Assembly (NCBI GenBank): GCA_000720375.1
Contig: JOAA01000028.1
Span: 124,001-188,000, forward strand
Direction: 5' to 3'
Length of the DNA stretch: 64,000 nt
DNA from: Rhodococcus rhodnii
GTDB lineage: Bacteria; Actinomycetota; Actinomycetes; Mycobacteriales; Pseudonocardiaceae
The translations under genes were made by a program, and so were the position numbers. A model generated the notes under the pieces. The model did no database searches and was not told where the DNA came from. It worked only from the letters and a program-made list of their open reading frames with translations. Below are positions 9,945 to 18,458 of the stretch, one piece after another; within the stretch, counting starts at the first letter, position 1; every line of letters starts with the position of its first letter.

Positions 9945-10678
9945 AGCGTGAAACGCAGAACATCCTGCTCGTGCTGCTCGGCGGCGCGCTGCTCAAGATC
10001 GCCCTGAACGGCACGTACCTGCGCTACGTCAAGCCGGGACAGCAGGCCTGGCTGATCGCGGCGGGCGCGGTCATGGTGATCCTCGCCTTCGTGTCGATCG
10101 CCCGCGACATCATCGCGGCACGACGACCGGAGCAAGTCGTGGCCGAAGTGGACGGCCACGACCACAGCCACGGCGGCGTTCAGTCACACAGCACCTGGCT
10201 GCTGATCCTGCCCGTCCTCGCGGTGTTCCTGGCGCCACCGGCCCTCGGCGAGGACGCCGTGAACCGAGCTGCGGGCCGAACCCCGCCACCACCGTCGTCC
10301 AGCCAAGACTTCAGCTTCCCAGCGCTGCCCGCAGGCGACCCGATCGACCAACGCGTGATGGACTTCGTCGAACGCGCGGCCTGGGACAAATCCGGATCGC
10401 TGAACGACCGCAACGTCCGGTTGACCGGGTTCATCGTCCACAACGAGAACTCCACCTACCTGGCCCGCCTGGCCATCGGCTGCTGCGCGGCCGACGCGTA
10501 CCCGGTGAAGGTGAAACTCGACAGCCCGGACGTGAAGGCCTTCGTCAGCGACACGTGGGTGAAGGCAGTCGTGCGCTACCAGCCCGGTTCGTCCACGAAG
10601 GAATCCCGGCACGTGCCGACGGTGACCCTGACGGACATCCAGTCGATCCCGGAGCCACCGGACCCGTACGAGTACTAA
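9941..10678 (+). CDS. TIGR03943/DUF1980-type permease partner protein
   Basis: This 245-residue protein begins with two membrane helices (about residues 5-25 and 30-50), then a His-rich loop (DGHDHSHGG) and a further helix. The C-terminal extracytoplasmic domain contains VRLTGFIVHNEN and the Cys pair in IGCCAADAYPVKV. These match the TIGR03943 family, which is nearly always encoded next to the DUF318 permease. It probably forms a complex with it. The His cluster suits metal binding. Confidence 0.85.
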   Translation: MKRETQNILLVLLGGALLKIALNGTYLRYVKPGQQAWLIAAGAVMVILAFVSIARDIIAARRPEQVVAEVDGHDHSHGGVQSHSTWLLILPVLAVFLAPPALGEDAVNRAAGRTPPPPSSSQDFSFPALPAGDPIDQRVMDFVERAAWDKSGSLNDRNVRLTGFIVHNENSTYLARLAIGCCAADAYPVKVKLDSPDVKAFVSDTWVKAVVRYQPGSSTKESRHVPTVTLTDIQSIPEPPDPYEY

Positions 10679-10768
10679 GCCGCAGGCGACGCCCGAGCTA
10701 GCCCGGCCCGACGGCCCGGCCGCGCCGTTGGGACATCGGCGGTGCGGAACCCGGTCGCGTGAGCCGAC

Positions 10769-11100
10769 GGCTGGTGGGTCAGTCTGGCGGATCAGGCCTG
10801 GCGATCAATCAGCCTGGCCGTGGGCGGCGGATCAGCCTGGCCATGGGGCACCGTGGCTGTGGGTTTTGGGCCAGCGTGGCTGTGGGCTGTGAAGCCTGGC
10901 CTGCAGGTCAGGCCGGCGATGAATCAGCCCGGCGGAGAGCGGCGGATCAGCGCGGCGGTGGATCGGCATAGCCGCGAACCAGCCCGGCCGTGGGGCGACC
11001 TGGCTGTGGGGCGGTTCGGCTGTGGATTGGCCTGGTCCGAGTCAGCTCGGCCGTGGATCAGCTCGGCCATGGATCAGCCCGGCGATGATCTCGCCGGGCT
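10769..11100. repeat. degenerate ~17-bp interspersed repeat
   Basis: At least eight imperfect copies of a unit close to ATCAGCCYGGCCRTGG occur at about 10807, 10830, 10922, 10945, 10977, 11040, 11057 and 11073, with irregular spacing. The six-frame translations are low complexity and not protein-like. The block fills the 445-bp gap between the permease operon and the end of zur. Confidence 0.6.
11076..11100. terminator. hairpin at the 3' end of zur and of the permease operon
   Basis: A perfect 10-bp stem AGCCCGGCGA/TCGCCGGGCT encloses a 5-nt loop. It lies 23 bp beyond the zur stop and between convergent transcripts. There is no T-tract, as is common for actinobacterial terminators. Confidence 0.6.
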
Positions 11101-11123
11101 GAGGAAAGTCCGTGTCGGCGCCC

Positions 11124-11543
11124 TCAGTTGGGCTTGGTGCAGCTCGCGCAGGTGCCGAAGATCTCGACTGTGTGACTGACCTCGGAGAACCCGTTCTCCT
11201 CGGCCACCCGGTCGGCCCACTTCTCCACGGCTGGGCCTTCGACCTCGACGGTTCGCCCGCACACCCGGCACACCAGGTGATGGTGGTGGTGGCTGGAGCA
11301 ACGGCGATAGATGGCTTCGCCGGTGTCCGTGCGCAGAACGTCAACCTCGCCCGCGTCCGCCAGCGACTGCAACGTCCGATAGACCGTGGTCAGGCCGATG
11401 CCCTCGCCGCGCTTGCGCAGCTCTTCGTGCAGGTCTTGGGCTGACCGGAAGTCATCGAGATCGTCGAGCAACTCCGCGACCGCAGCGCGCTGCTTGGTCG
11501 AGCGCCGGGCCGCGGTGGGCGGCGTGCGGTTGATCGTCATCAA
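11124..11543 (-). CDS. zur: zinc uptake regulator Zur (FurB)
   Basis: This 139-residue Fur-family repressor has a winged helix (GIGLTTVYRTLQSLADAGEV, residues 48-67), a His run at 85-89, and two structural-zinc Cys pairs, C92-x2-C95 and C132-x2-C135. Zur binds DNA when zinc-loaded and represses zinc uptake genes. It overlaps smtB by 4 bp on the same strand, the arrangement known for smtB-zur in mycobacteria, where SmtB releases the operon when zinc is high. Fur paralogues for iron or peroxide differ in partner genes, so Zur is preferred by context. Confidence 0.92.
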   Translation of the reverse strand: MMTINRTPPTAARRSTKQRAAVAELLDDLDDFRSAQDLHEELRKRGEGIGLTTVYRTLQSLADAGEVDVLRTDTGEAIYRRCSSHHHHHLVCRVCGRTVEVEGPAVEKWADRVAEENGFSEVSHTVEIFGTCASCTKPN

Positions 11544-11932
11544 GCGTGAGCCTCCTCCACATGCGTGACCGCGTCCACCACGATATGCGAGAGATGCTCA
11601 TCAACCAGCCGGTACACGACCTCACGGCCGTGCCGCTCGCCGTACACGACGCCTGCGGACTTCAGCACCCGCAAATGCTGGCTGATCAACGGCTGTGCCA
11701 CGCCGAGCGCGTCGACCAGTTCGTGTACGCACCGGTCCGACTCGCGCAGCTGTAGCACGATCGAGATCCGCACCGGCGCGGCAAGCGCCCGCAGCAGGTC
11801 ACCGGCGGCGGTCAACGTCGCTGCGGACCGCGCGGGAGCGGGCTCTGTGGCCATCCGCCCCGGCGAATGTTCGCTGGTGGCCGGATCAACGCTCACATCT
11901 GTCGCCGACTCTTCGAGCATCAGCCACCTCAC
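11540..11932 (-). CDS. smtB: ArsR/SmtB-type zinc-responsive repressor
   Basis: This 130-residue winged-helix protein has the recognition region VAQPLISQHLRVLKSAGVV. Its last helix carries Asp111, His113, His124 and Glu127, the same spacing (2, 11, 3) as the alpha-5 zinc site of SmtB, and Cys68 sits where the alpha-3 site would be. Zinc binding should release it from DNA and derepress smtB-zur. A later start at Met27 is possible, because the first 26 residues are unlike the fold. An inverted repeat upstream is a likely operator. Confidence 0.92.
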   Translation of the reverse strand: MRWLMLEESATDVSVDPATSEHSPGRMATEPAPARSAATLTAAGDLLRALAAPVRISIVLQLRESDRCVHELVDALGVAQPLISQHLRVLKSAGVVYGERHGREVVYRLVDEHLSHIVVDAVTHVEEAHA

Positions 11933-11971
11933 TCGCTAGGCACGCCCTGGCCACTCAAGTCTAATCGCTAA

Positions 11972-11992
11972 TGAATTCGGTAGTCGTATTCA
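11972..11992. promoter_or_regulatory. candidate SmtB operator
   Basis: TGAATTCG and CGTATTCA form an 8-bp inverted repeat with one mismatch and a 5-nt centre, 40 bp upstream of the smtB start. SmtB-family operators carry TGAA/TTCA-type half-sites, so autoregulation of smtB-zur is likely. No binding evidence is available. Confidence 0.5.
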
Positions 11993-12304
11993 GCGCAACT
12001 GGGCGATCGCGACCACTACGAGAACGCCCAAAACAAGCACCCGCAGCATCCGCTCACTAGGCCTGAGCACCGACCACGTGGTCGCGAGCAGCACGCCGAC
12101 GCCGACGGCGAGCAGCCCGAGCAAACCCGCGCCGATCGGTCCACCGACCAGCACACCTGCCGCGAACAACCCGATAACCACGACGAACACCACAAGCGGC
12201 CGCACCCGCGCCAACGGCCCGTCACCGGCGATGAGCGGCGCCCGCATGTTCCTTCTGCCTCGCACGGCGTGCCTCCTCGGCTCGGCGATACCGTGTCGTC
12301 GCAT
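11990..12304 (-). CDS. small two- or three-helix membrane protein (DUF6703-like)
   Basis: The frame encodes 104 residues. A basic leader precedes three hydrophobic stretches (PLVVFVVVIGLFAAGVL, GLLGLLAVGVGVLLAT and MLRVLVLGVLVVVAIA). The true start may be Met20, which leaves a protein of about 85 residues. It reads towards smtB and ends inside the candidate operator. It resembles small actinobacterial DUF6703-type proteins. The role is unknown. Confidence 0.6.
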   Translation of the reverse strand: MRRHGIAEPRRHAVRGRRNMRAPLIAGDGPLARVRPLVVFVVVIGLFAAGVLVGGPIGAGLLGLLAVGVGVLLATTWSVLRPSERMLRVLVLGVLVVVAIAQLR

Positions 12305-12333
12305 CGTAGTGTCGTGCAGAGAGGCGCAAGCAC

Positions 12334-12708
12334 GTGCTGTTGGTCTGTGGTTTCACCGTCCCTGACTCGGACTCAGCGGAGTTCTCGGCCCAAGCCACCA
12401 GGGCGATAGAACTGCTGACCGCCCAGCCAGGCTGCGTCCGCGCGGTGATCGGCCGATCCGCGGACGAACCCGACCAGTGGGCGATGACCGTGGAGTTCAT
12501 ATCCGTGGTCGCCTACCGCCGTGCGATGTCCCCTTTCGACGTTCGCGAGCACGTCATCCCTTTCCTGTCCCGAGGCAACGCGTCCGCCTACGAAATCCTC
12601 GCAACGGCTACCGACGGCCAGGCCGACCAGCGAACCAGCGTCGTGGCCGCCGACGCGGCGACCGCCGGCCCGCGCGACGCCAGCGGTCTAGCCACGCCGC
12701 GCGCGTGA
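12334..12708 (+). CDS. antibiotic biosynthesis monooxygenase (ABM) domain protein
   Basis: The 124-residue frame starts at GTG 12334. The first ~95 residues fit the ABM ferredoxin-like dimer fold: LLVCGFTVP, then helix SAEFSAQATRAIELLTAQPGC, then a strand with DQWAMTVEFISVVAYRRAM. The final ~30 residues are Ala/Thr-rich and disordered. The family includes quinone-forming monooxygenases and haem-degrading enzymes. The catalytic activity here is unknown. It diverges from the small membrane gene across 29 bp. Confidence 0.75.
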   Translation: MLLVCGFTVPDSDSAEFSAQATRAIELLTAQPGCVRAVIGRSADEPDQWAMTVEFISVVAYRRAMSPFDVREHVIPFLSRGNASAYEILATATDGQADQRTSVVAADAATAGPRDASGLATPRA

Positions 12709-12771
12709 CTGGCCCTCTGATGGCATTGGACCTAAGCCCGCACCGACGTGCTCACTGAATGCGCACGGTGT

Positions 12772-13104
12772 TTACGCTGCGTGTTCACACGTGGGGCACG
12801 TGCAGTCCGAGCAGTTGCAGTTGGCGCACGAGTCCGCGCATGAAGCGCATGAGCAGGCGGCGTGGTTGCACGTCGGGCAGCTGCAGTCGGAGCAGGAGCA
12901 CACGGCGCAGGAGTCCGAGCAGTGCGGGCAGGTGCAGCTGTCGCACTCGTCGTAGTGCACTCCGCTGTCGGTCACGTGCTCCCGGTGTACGTGGCCGTCG
13001 TGCAGGTAGTCGACGTGATCGGCGTGCACGATGGCGTCGTGCCCGCAACCTGGGCCGTGGGTGTGGCGGTGGGCTTCGGCCTGGTGGTGCGCGACCGTGG
13101 TCAT
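12772..13104 (-). CDS. His-rich plus Cys-rich metallothionein-like protein
   Basis: This 110-residue protein has two parts. Residues 1-46 are His-rich, with HTHGPGCGH and DHVDYLHDGHVHREH, like a widespread actinobacterial metal-binding family. From residue 50 on it is packed with Cys (20 in the whole protein), built from two near-identical repeats of the form DSCAxCxCSDCxCPTCxHAA. No catalytic fold is visible. Binding of Zn, Cd or Cu by thiolates is inferred from composition and from the zur-smtB genes about 1 kb away. Its upstream region is shared with glyS, divergently. Confidence 0.85.
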   Translation of the reverse strand: MTTVAHHQAEAHRHTHGPGCGHDAIVHADHVDYLHDGHVHREHVTDSGVHYDECDSCTCPHCSDSCAVCSCSDCSCPTCNHAACSCASCADSCANCNCSDCTCPTCEHAA

Positions 13105-13287
13105 GGATTGGTCCCTTCGGCGGTATCCTTTCTGCTGAATGGTCTTATTCGTATCCGTGCATCACAACTCGGATCCGTGACGATCAAGCCAATGGGGTGA
13201 TAGGGGAATCCCCTCGTGGTGGCTGGTGACAGGCGGCTACCCTGGGCACTCCCCGAGCTTTTCCCCGTGTACCTGTATGGAGTGTTC

Positions 13288-14673
13288 GTGCCCGCCGATC
13301 GGATAGATACCATCGTCAGCCTTTGCAAGCGCCGTGGCTTCGTCTACCCGTCCGGGGAGATCTACGGCGGTACGCGGTCGGCTTGGGACTACGGGCCACT
13401 GGGTGTCGAGCTCAAAGAGAACATCAAGCGCCAGTGGTGGAAGGCCGTGGTGCAGGGCCGTGAGGACGTCGTCGGTCTCGACTCCTCGGTGATCCTGCCC
13501 CGTGAGGTCTGGGTCGCCTCCGGCCACGAGAAGGTCTTCACCGACCCGCTCGTGGAGTGCCTGAGCTGCCACAAGCGCTTCCGTGCCGACCAGTTGGCCG
13601 AGGAGTACGAGCAGCGTTCGGGCAAGCCCACCGACGAGGGCGACCTGTCCGACGTGCCGTGCCCCAACTGCGGCACCCGCGGCCAGTACACCGAGCCACG
13701 CGCGTTCAACATGATGCTCAAGACCTTCCTCGGCCCGGTCGAGTCCGCCGAGGGCATGGCCTACCTGCGGCCCGAGACCGCGCAGGGCATCTTCGTCAAC
13801 TACCTGAACGTGCAGACCACCTCCCGCCGCAAGCCGCCGTTCGGCATCGGCCAGATGGGTAAGTCGTTCCGCAACGAGATCACGCCAGGCAACTTCATCT
13901 TCCGCACCCGCGAGTTCGAGCAGATGGAAATGGAGTTCTTCGTCGAGCCCGGCACCGATGAGGAATGGCACCAGACCTGGATCGACGAGCGCATGCGCTG
14001 GTATGTCGACCTGGGCATCAACCCGGACAACCTCCGTCTCTTCGAGCACCCCCAGGAGAAGCTCTCCCACTACTCCAAGAGGACAGTGGACATCGAGTAC
14101 CGCTTCGGCCTGGCCAGCGGTGAGTGGGGTGAGCTGGAAGGCATCGCCAACCGCACGGACTTCGACCTGACGACGCACTCCAACCACTCCGGTGTGGACC
14201 TGTCGTACTTCGACCAGACCACGGACTCCCGCTATCGCCCCTACGTGATCGAACCGGCCGCCGGTGTCGGCCGCTCGATGATGGCGTTCATGTTGGACGC
14301 CTATCACGAGGACGAGGCACCCAACGCCAAGGGCGGCGTGGACAAGCGGGCTGTGCTCCGGCTCGACCGCAGGCTCGCGCCGGTGAAGGTCGCTGTGCTT
14401 CCCCTTTCTCGTAACGCGGACCTCTCGCCCAAGGCGCGTGATGTCGCCTCGACGTTGCGCCGCAACTGGAACACGGACTTCGATGACGCCGGCGCGATCG
14501 GCCGTCGCTACCGTCGCCAGGACGAGATCGGTACTCCTTTCTGTGTCACGGTCGACTTCGACTCGCTCAACGACCAAGCGGTCACCGTCCGGGAACGGGA
14601 CAGCATGACCCAGGAGCGGATCTCGATCGACAAGCTCGAGGCCTACCTGGCCGCCCAGTTGCCGGGCTGCTGA
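13288..14673 (+). CDS. glyS: glycine-tRNA ligase (single-chain, alpha2 type)
   Basis: This class II synthetase charges tRNA-Gly. Motifs include [20 protein letters not shown] near the N terminus, [12 protein letters not shown], and [20 protein letters not shown]. An inserted zinc-type module has CLSC and CPNC. The start is placed at GTG 13288, with GGAG 5-8 bases upstream, giving 461 residues and the family start [17 protein letters not shown]. The longer frame back to 13216 reads through promoter sequence. It lies downstream of smtB-zur, as in mycobacteria. Confidence 0.96.
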   Translation: MPADRIDTIVSLCKRRGFVYPSGEIYGGTRSAWDYGPLGVELKENIKRQWWKAVVQGREDVVGLDSSVILPREVWVASGHEKVFTDPLVECLSCHKRFRADQLAEEYEQRSGKPTDEGDLSDVPCPNCGTRGQYTEPRAFNMMLKTFLGPVESAEGMAYLRPETAQGIFVNYLNVQTTSRRKPPFGIGQMGKSFRNEITPGNFIFRTREFEQMEMEFFVEPGTDEEWHQTWIDERMRWYVDLGINPDNLRLFEHPQEKLSHYSKRTVDIEYRFGLASGEWGELEGIANRTDFDLTTHSNHSGVDLSYFDQTTDSRYRPYVIEPAAGVGRSMMAFMLDAYHEDEAPNAKGGVDKRAVLRLDRRLAPVKVAVLPLSRNADLSPKARDVASTLRRNWNTDFDDAGAIGRRYRRQDEIGTPFCVTVDFDSLNDQAVTVRERDSMTQERISIDKLEAYLAAQLPGC

Positions 14674-14700
14674 CCCGGCGGAACTGCGCCCCGGCTTGCG

Positions 14701-14743
14701 CCCCTCGTGAGTGCTCAGCCAGCACACGAGCACTCACGAGGGG
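14701..14743. terminator. glyS terminator hairpin
   Basis: A perfect 16-bp stem CCCCTCGTGAGTGCTC/GAGCACTCACGAGGGG with an 11-nt loop lies 27 bp after the glyS stop and is followed by TTTCC. The GTGAGTG core recurs in the repeats at 62264-62460. Confidence 0.85.
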
Positions 14744-15487
14744 TTTCCGGGGAAGTCCGGGAGCGCGCCGCCGCGCTGCATTCCCAGACCGTCACCCTCG
14801 CATCCCATCGGTCGTTCGGTTCCACCTACCGCGGCCATGGGAACGCTCAAGGTGGGACAGGGTTCACCCGTCCGGGTAATTCGGTCTTCAGCCCGGCGGG
14901 GCGGGCTGTTGCTGCTGTGCGTCTGGTTCGGTGACTGGACCTTCCGTTGGTGCTCCGCCCTCCGGGGGATGCGGCTGCGTCGCACTGAGTTCGGGTTCGG
15001 GCTCGGGATTGGTGCCGTCGGGTGGTTCCATCGTGATCAAGGTTTCGTGGTTCCTTTCCGTACGCCGGTTTCACGGTGATCTGGCTCGGTGTCTGTGGGC
15101 GCGGTGGGTGACGCGCCGCAGTCGGATTGGGCGAAGTGCTGCTGTAAGGCGGTTTCGTGTCCGGTCCCGGGTTGCCGGACACGGGGGGTTGTGCGGTGAT
15201 GTGGGCGGGGAGTACGGGAAACGGTCGCGCCTTCCGAAACGTCACAAGGAACAGTCCGGACTGGGCGAGTGGCGCGTCCTGGGCGACTTCGGTGGCTCGC
15301 TGTGCTGCCGGCCGGAGAGGACGGTGAGCTTGAATCCGGCCGACAGCATGAGCAGAGCGCGCTCCGCGAGCCATGAGGAGGCGTTGTCCACTAGGGGAAG
15401 CGATCAAGCGATGACCGAAGTGGACAGTCTGCGATCGGTGCTATAAAGGCAAATGAGTCTCCTTTCCAGCTGGGTAACGGAATGGGA
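14744..15487 (+). other. gene-free region after glyS
   Basis: About 740 bp lie between the glyS hairpin and the hairpin behind the AbiEi-like gene. Open frames exist on both strands (for example minus 14847-15407), but their translations are Pro/Arg/Ser-rich, without domains or ribosome sites. Codon usage does not look coding. I see nothing identifiable; it may be decayed sequence. Confidence 0.4.
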
Positions 15488-15529
15488 CCGCGTGGCCGGA
15501 TGGCTGGGGGCATCTACCCGGCCACGCGG
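15488..15529. terminator. terminator of the minus-strand AbiEi-like gene
   Basis: A 12-bp perfect stem CCGCGTGGCCGG/CCGGCCACGCGG with an 18-nt loop starts 21 bp beyond the stop of the 15550-16476 gene. Confidence 0.7.
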
Positions 15530-15549
15530 AGCTTGTAGGCGGCAGACGG

Positions 15550-16476
15550 TCAGGTGCTCGGACAGGATCGGGCGAAGGCGGCGGTCAGCTCGGCGATCAC
15601 TCCTTCCGGGTCCGAGCGGAGCTGGGTGGCGGGCGTGTGCAGAACGAGGAGGCCGGTAGCGGCCAGCCGGGAACCTCGTTTCAGCGCGGTCGGATAACTG
15701 GCTGGAGCGGGATCGAAGTCGAAGGCGTGCACATCCCACGCCAGCTTCGCGTCGTCCCAAGTACCTGTCACGGTGCCCAAGGGATTGCCTTGGGCGTCGT
15801 CGACGGGCACGTTCCATCGCGGCGGGGGTAGCCCGGCACGAAGGACAAGGTCACGCGCCAGAGACGCGACACCTGAGCGGATGCGTGCGCCGATGTCGTG
15901 CAACACCTCCTGGCACTGCGTGGTGCCACGCCGCTTTCCCATGACCAGTTCGGTGTTCAGCTCGTCGAGCCGGACACCTTTGTGGAACACGACTTCGGCG
16001 AACAACGCGGTCACCAAAGCCCGGCTGCTGATCCGCCGAGCCGCGTCAACGGCGGCCCGGGCGAGCGGGGCCGTCAACAATCCGTCCCGGAGCACGGGGC
16101 GGGGCGGAGTCGGTGTTCGTTCGACAAGCACATTCGCGCTGCTGCGAACGAAAAGCTTGCTGGGCACCAGAAGATGCACTCGCTCACGGGGGAGCGCAGT
16201 ACGGACACCATGCAACGCGAGCGCGTCATCACCGGTCACGACAGCATCTCTGCCCACGTACCGCAGCGCTGCTTGCACCAGCTGCCCACGGGTTGGAGCA
16301 GTGCTGTCCAGCAGCAGGATGCCGGGTAAAAGGCGTTGCCACGGCCCGCCAGGCGAGCATCTTCGCTTCATGATGGGGCCTGTCAGGCCTAGGTCTATCA
16401 GGTCTGTGGCACTTGCTATTCGGTATGGGAACAAAGTGGACAGTGTGTCTAGGTTTATCGGGTGGCGGTTCGGCAT
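15550..16476 (-). CDS. AbiEi-like antitoxin-domain/DUF559-type protein
   Basis: This 308-residue protein starts at the ATG whose complement ends at 16476. It matches a large actinobacterial family: an N-terminal winged-helix part with RCSPGGPWQRLLPGILLLDS, a middle segment TGDDALALHGVRTALP with HLLVP, and a C-terminal endonuclease-like domain (WDDAKLAWDVHAFDF). The family is annotated as type IV toxin-antitoxin AbiEi-like, but these proteins are usually solitary, and no AbiEii toxin lies nearby. The role is unknown. The frame stays open far upstream, opposite the kinase gene, which is a GC artefact. Confidence 0.8.
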   Translation of the reverse strand: MPNRHPINLDTLSTLFPYRIASATDLIDLGLTGPIMKRRCSPGGPWQRLLPGILLLDSTAPTRGQLVQAALRYVGRDAVVTGDDALALHGVRTALPRERVHLLVPSKLFVRSSANVLVERTPTPPRPVLRDGLLTAPLARAAVDAARRISSRALVTALFAEVVFHKGVRLDELNTELVMGKRRGTTQCQEVLHDIGARIRSGVASLARDLVLRAGLPPPRWNVPVDDAQGNPLGTVTGTWDDAKLAWDVHAFDFDPAPASYPTALKRGSRLAATGLLVLHTPATQLRSDPEGVIAELTAAFARSCPST

Positions 16477-16528
16477 GTGTCCACTCTCGCGAGCCGGTGG
16501 GGTTTTGGGGAAGGGGGTGGGGTTGGGC

Positions 16529-16554
16529 CTGTGGATAACTGTCGATTGTGGATA
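16529..16554. promoter_or_regulatory. pair of consensus DnaA boxes
   Basis: TGTGGATAA occurs twice in the same orientation, at 16529-16537 and 16546-16554, each the exact complement of TTATCCACA. They lie in the divergent gap between the AbiEi-like gene and the sensor kinase. Two boxes alone are not an origin, but they could let DnaA regulate either promoter. Confidence 0.4.
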
Positions 16555-16632
16555 AGTGGGGGTAGATGATCTTTGCTCGCTGGGCGTTTTCGGTTGTTTG
16601 TGGTACGGCACGACAAATGTCATGGGTGACTC

Positions 16633-17793
16633 GTGACAGGAGGCCTGCAGGTCAGGCCCGCGTCCCCGTACCGTGAGATCGTGAGCAACCTGTGGGTATG
16701 GCCAGAACCGCAGTGGAGACCCAAGCGCCGGCCGATCGCGCTGGCGCTCTTCCCCGCCGCGTTCCTGTTCTTCCTGGTCCGCGCCGTGATCGACGCGTTC
16801 AACGGGCCGTACTCCGGCTGGGTCGGGGCAGCGGTGACCACCATCGTCGTCTTGTACTCGGCGACTTACGTCGCAGCGCTCTGGTACGGCCCGAAAACCG
16901 CTCCGCCTGTCCGCGTGTTGTACGTGGCCGTTGCCACGGTTTTCCCAGTGGTCCTGGCGATCCTGATGGAAGCCAGCGATCTGACGTATCTGACGTTCGC
17001 CATCGTTGTGGCACTCGTGCTGCTGCCTGCCGGTATCGGGCTTGCCTACGGCCTGGTGGGCACCACAGCGATGCTGATCGCGACCGCTACCGAAACCGGG
17101 CATCCGAACTTTGACGCGGGCGTCGTCATGCTGGTGTTGACTGTCGCGATTTTCGCGTCCCGAGGATTCGTCGGCAAAGCGGACGAACTGGAGATCGCCC
17201 GTGACGAGATCAGGACGCTCGCGGTCGCCGAGGAACGCGCGCGGGTCGCCCGTGACCTGCACGATGTCCTCGGTCACAGCCTCACCACGATCACCCTCAA
17301 AGCCGGACTGGCCCGCCGGATCATGGAAAGCTCGGCGGACATCGACCGGGCGCTGGCCGAGGTGCACGACGTGGAGCGGTTGTCCCGGCAGGCGTTGACC
17401 GAGATCAGAGCGACCGTGTCCGGCTACCGCAAGATGTCGTTGCCCGCGGAGATCGCCAACGCCAGAGCCACGTTGCTGGCCGCGGGGATCGACGCCGATC
17501 TGCCGCAGGCGGTCGACGACGTGCCCGGCGAGTTGCAGGAGCCTTTTGGTTACGTGGTAAGGGAAGCGGTGACCAACGTGATCAGGCACAGTGGCGCGAG
17601 CAGGTGTGAGATCCGGTTGGGTCCGTCGTGGATCGAGGTCGCCGACAACGGCTCCGGATCCTCTACTGTGGACAATCACGGTGGCAACGGGCTGGCAGGC
17701 TTGCGGGAACGGCTGGCCAAGATCGGTGGCCGGCTGACCGCGACGCCCCGAGGAGAAGGCGGATTCGTGTTGCGGGCGGAAGTGACGACGTGA
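16633..17793 (+). CDS. DesK/NarX-type sensor histidine kinase
   Basis: The frame encodes 386 residues from GTG 16633; GTG 16681 is an equally plausible start, as neither has a clear ribosome site. Five or so membrane helices span residues ~36-180. The HisKA_3 dimerisation/phosphoacceptor motif RVARDLHDVLGHSLTTITLK follows, with the acceptor His after DL. A HATPase domain then has REAVTNVIRHS (N box) and NGLAGLRERL (G box). The signal is unknown. It overlaps its response regulator by 4 bp. Confidence 0.93.
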   Translation: MTGGLQVRPASPYREIVSNLWVWPEPQWRPKRRPIALALFPAAFLFFLVRAVIDAFNGPYSGWVGAAVTTIVVLYSATYVAALWYGPKTAPPVRVLYVAVATVFPVVLAILMEASDLTYLTFAIVVALVLLPAGIGLAYGLVGTTAMLIATATETGHPNFDAGVVMLVLTVAIFASRGFVGKADELEIARDEIRTLAVAEERARVARDLHDVLGHSLTTITLKAGLARRIMESSADIDRALAEVHDVERLSRQALTEIRATVSGYRKMSLPAEIANARATLLAAGIDADLPQAVDDVPGELQEPFGYVVREAVTNVIRHSGASRCEIRLGPSWIEVADNGSGSSTVDNHGGNGLAGLRERLAKIGGRLTATPRGEGGFVLRAEVTT

Positions 17794-18395
17794 TCAAGGT
17801 TTTGCTTGCCGACGACCAGACGCTGGTGCGGGGCGCGCTGGCCGCGATGCTCGGCCTTGAGCCCGACATAGAAGTCGTCGCCGAGGTCGGCACGGGCGAC
17901 GATGTGTTGCCCGCGGCTCGGCGGACTCATCCGGACGTGGCGTTGTTGGACGTACAGATGCCGGGTAAGGACGGTCTTGCCGCGGCGGCTGAGCTGCGCG
18001 GCGAGATGCCCAGTTGCAAAGTGGTCATGTGCACGACTTTCGGCAGGCCCGGATACCTCAGCCGCGCGTTGGCGGCGGGCGCCGCGGGGTTCGTGGTGAA
18101 GGACGCGCCGCCCGAGCAGTTGGTGGACGCCGTTCGACGAGTGCACGCCGGATTGCGCGTCGTCGATCCGACGCTGGCTGCGGAATCCCTTGCCACGGGG
18201 ACGAGTCCGCTCACGGCGCGGGAACGGGACGTTCTGGCAGAATCGAGTGACGGCGGCACGATCGCGGACATCGCCAAGTCCCTTCATCTGTCCGAAGGCA
18301 CTGTCCGCAATCACTTGTCCGCGGCGATCGGCAAGACCGGGGCACGGACGAGGGCAGAGGCCGCCCGGCTGGCCGAAGAACGCGGCTGGCTGTAG
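17790..18395 (+). CDS. NarL/LuxR-type response regulator
   Basis: The start is GTG 17790, overlapping the kinase stop, giving 201 residues. The receiver domain has ADDQ at its N terminus, the phosphoacceptor Asp in VALLDVQMPGKDG, and Lys in FVVKDAPPEQL. The C-terminal LuxR-type HTH reads LTARERDVLAESSDGGTIADIAK then LHLSEGTVRNHLSAAIGKTG. It should be phosphorylated by the adjacent kinase, as in DesK/DesR pairs. Targets are unknown. Confidence 0.94.
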   Translation: MIKVLLADDQTLVRGALAAMLGLEPDIEVVAEVGTGDDVLPAARRTHPDVALLDVQMPGKDGLAAAAELRGEMPSCKVVMCTTFGRPGYLSRALAAGAAGFVVKDAPPEQLVDAVRRVHAGLRVVDPTLAAESLATGTSPLTARERDVLAESSDGGTIADIAKSLHLSEGTVRNHLSAAIGKTGARTRAEAARLAEERGWL

Positions 18396-18458
18396 CGAAA
18401 ACACGTCCGGACCAGCGGGGAAGACAGAACTGTCGTACCCGTCTGCGATGATGCGGGA

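Noticed and set aside
14847..15407. 186-codon minus-strand frame after glyS
   Set aside because: Pro/Arg/Ser-rich, no domain, no ribosome site, unusual codon use.
10892..16656. Shared 17-mer GGCCTGCAGGTCAGGCC near 10898 and 16642
   Set aside because: Short, GC-rich and without flanking similarity; likely chance.
16477..17679. Upstream extension of the AbiEi-like frame across the kinase gene
   Set aside because: The conserved family start is at 16476; the rest is antisense to the kinase.
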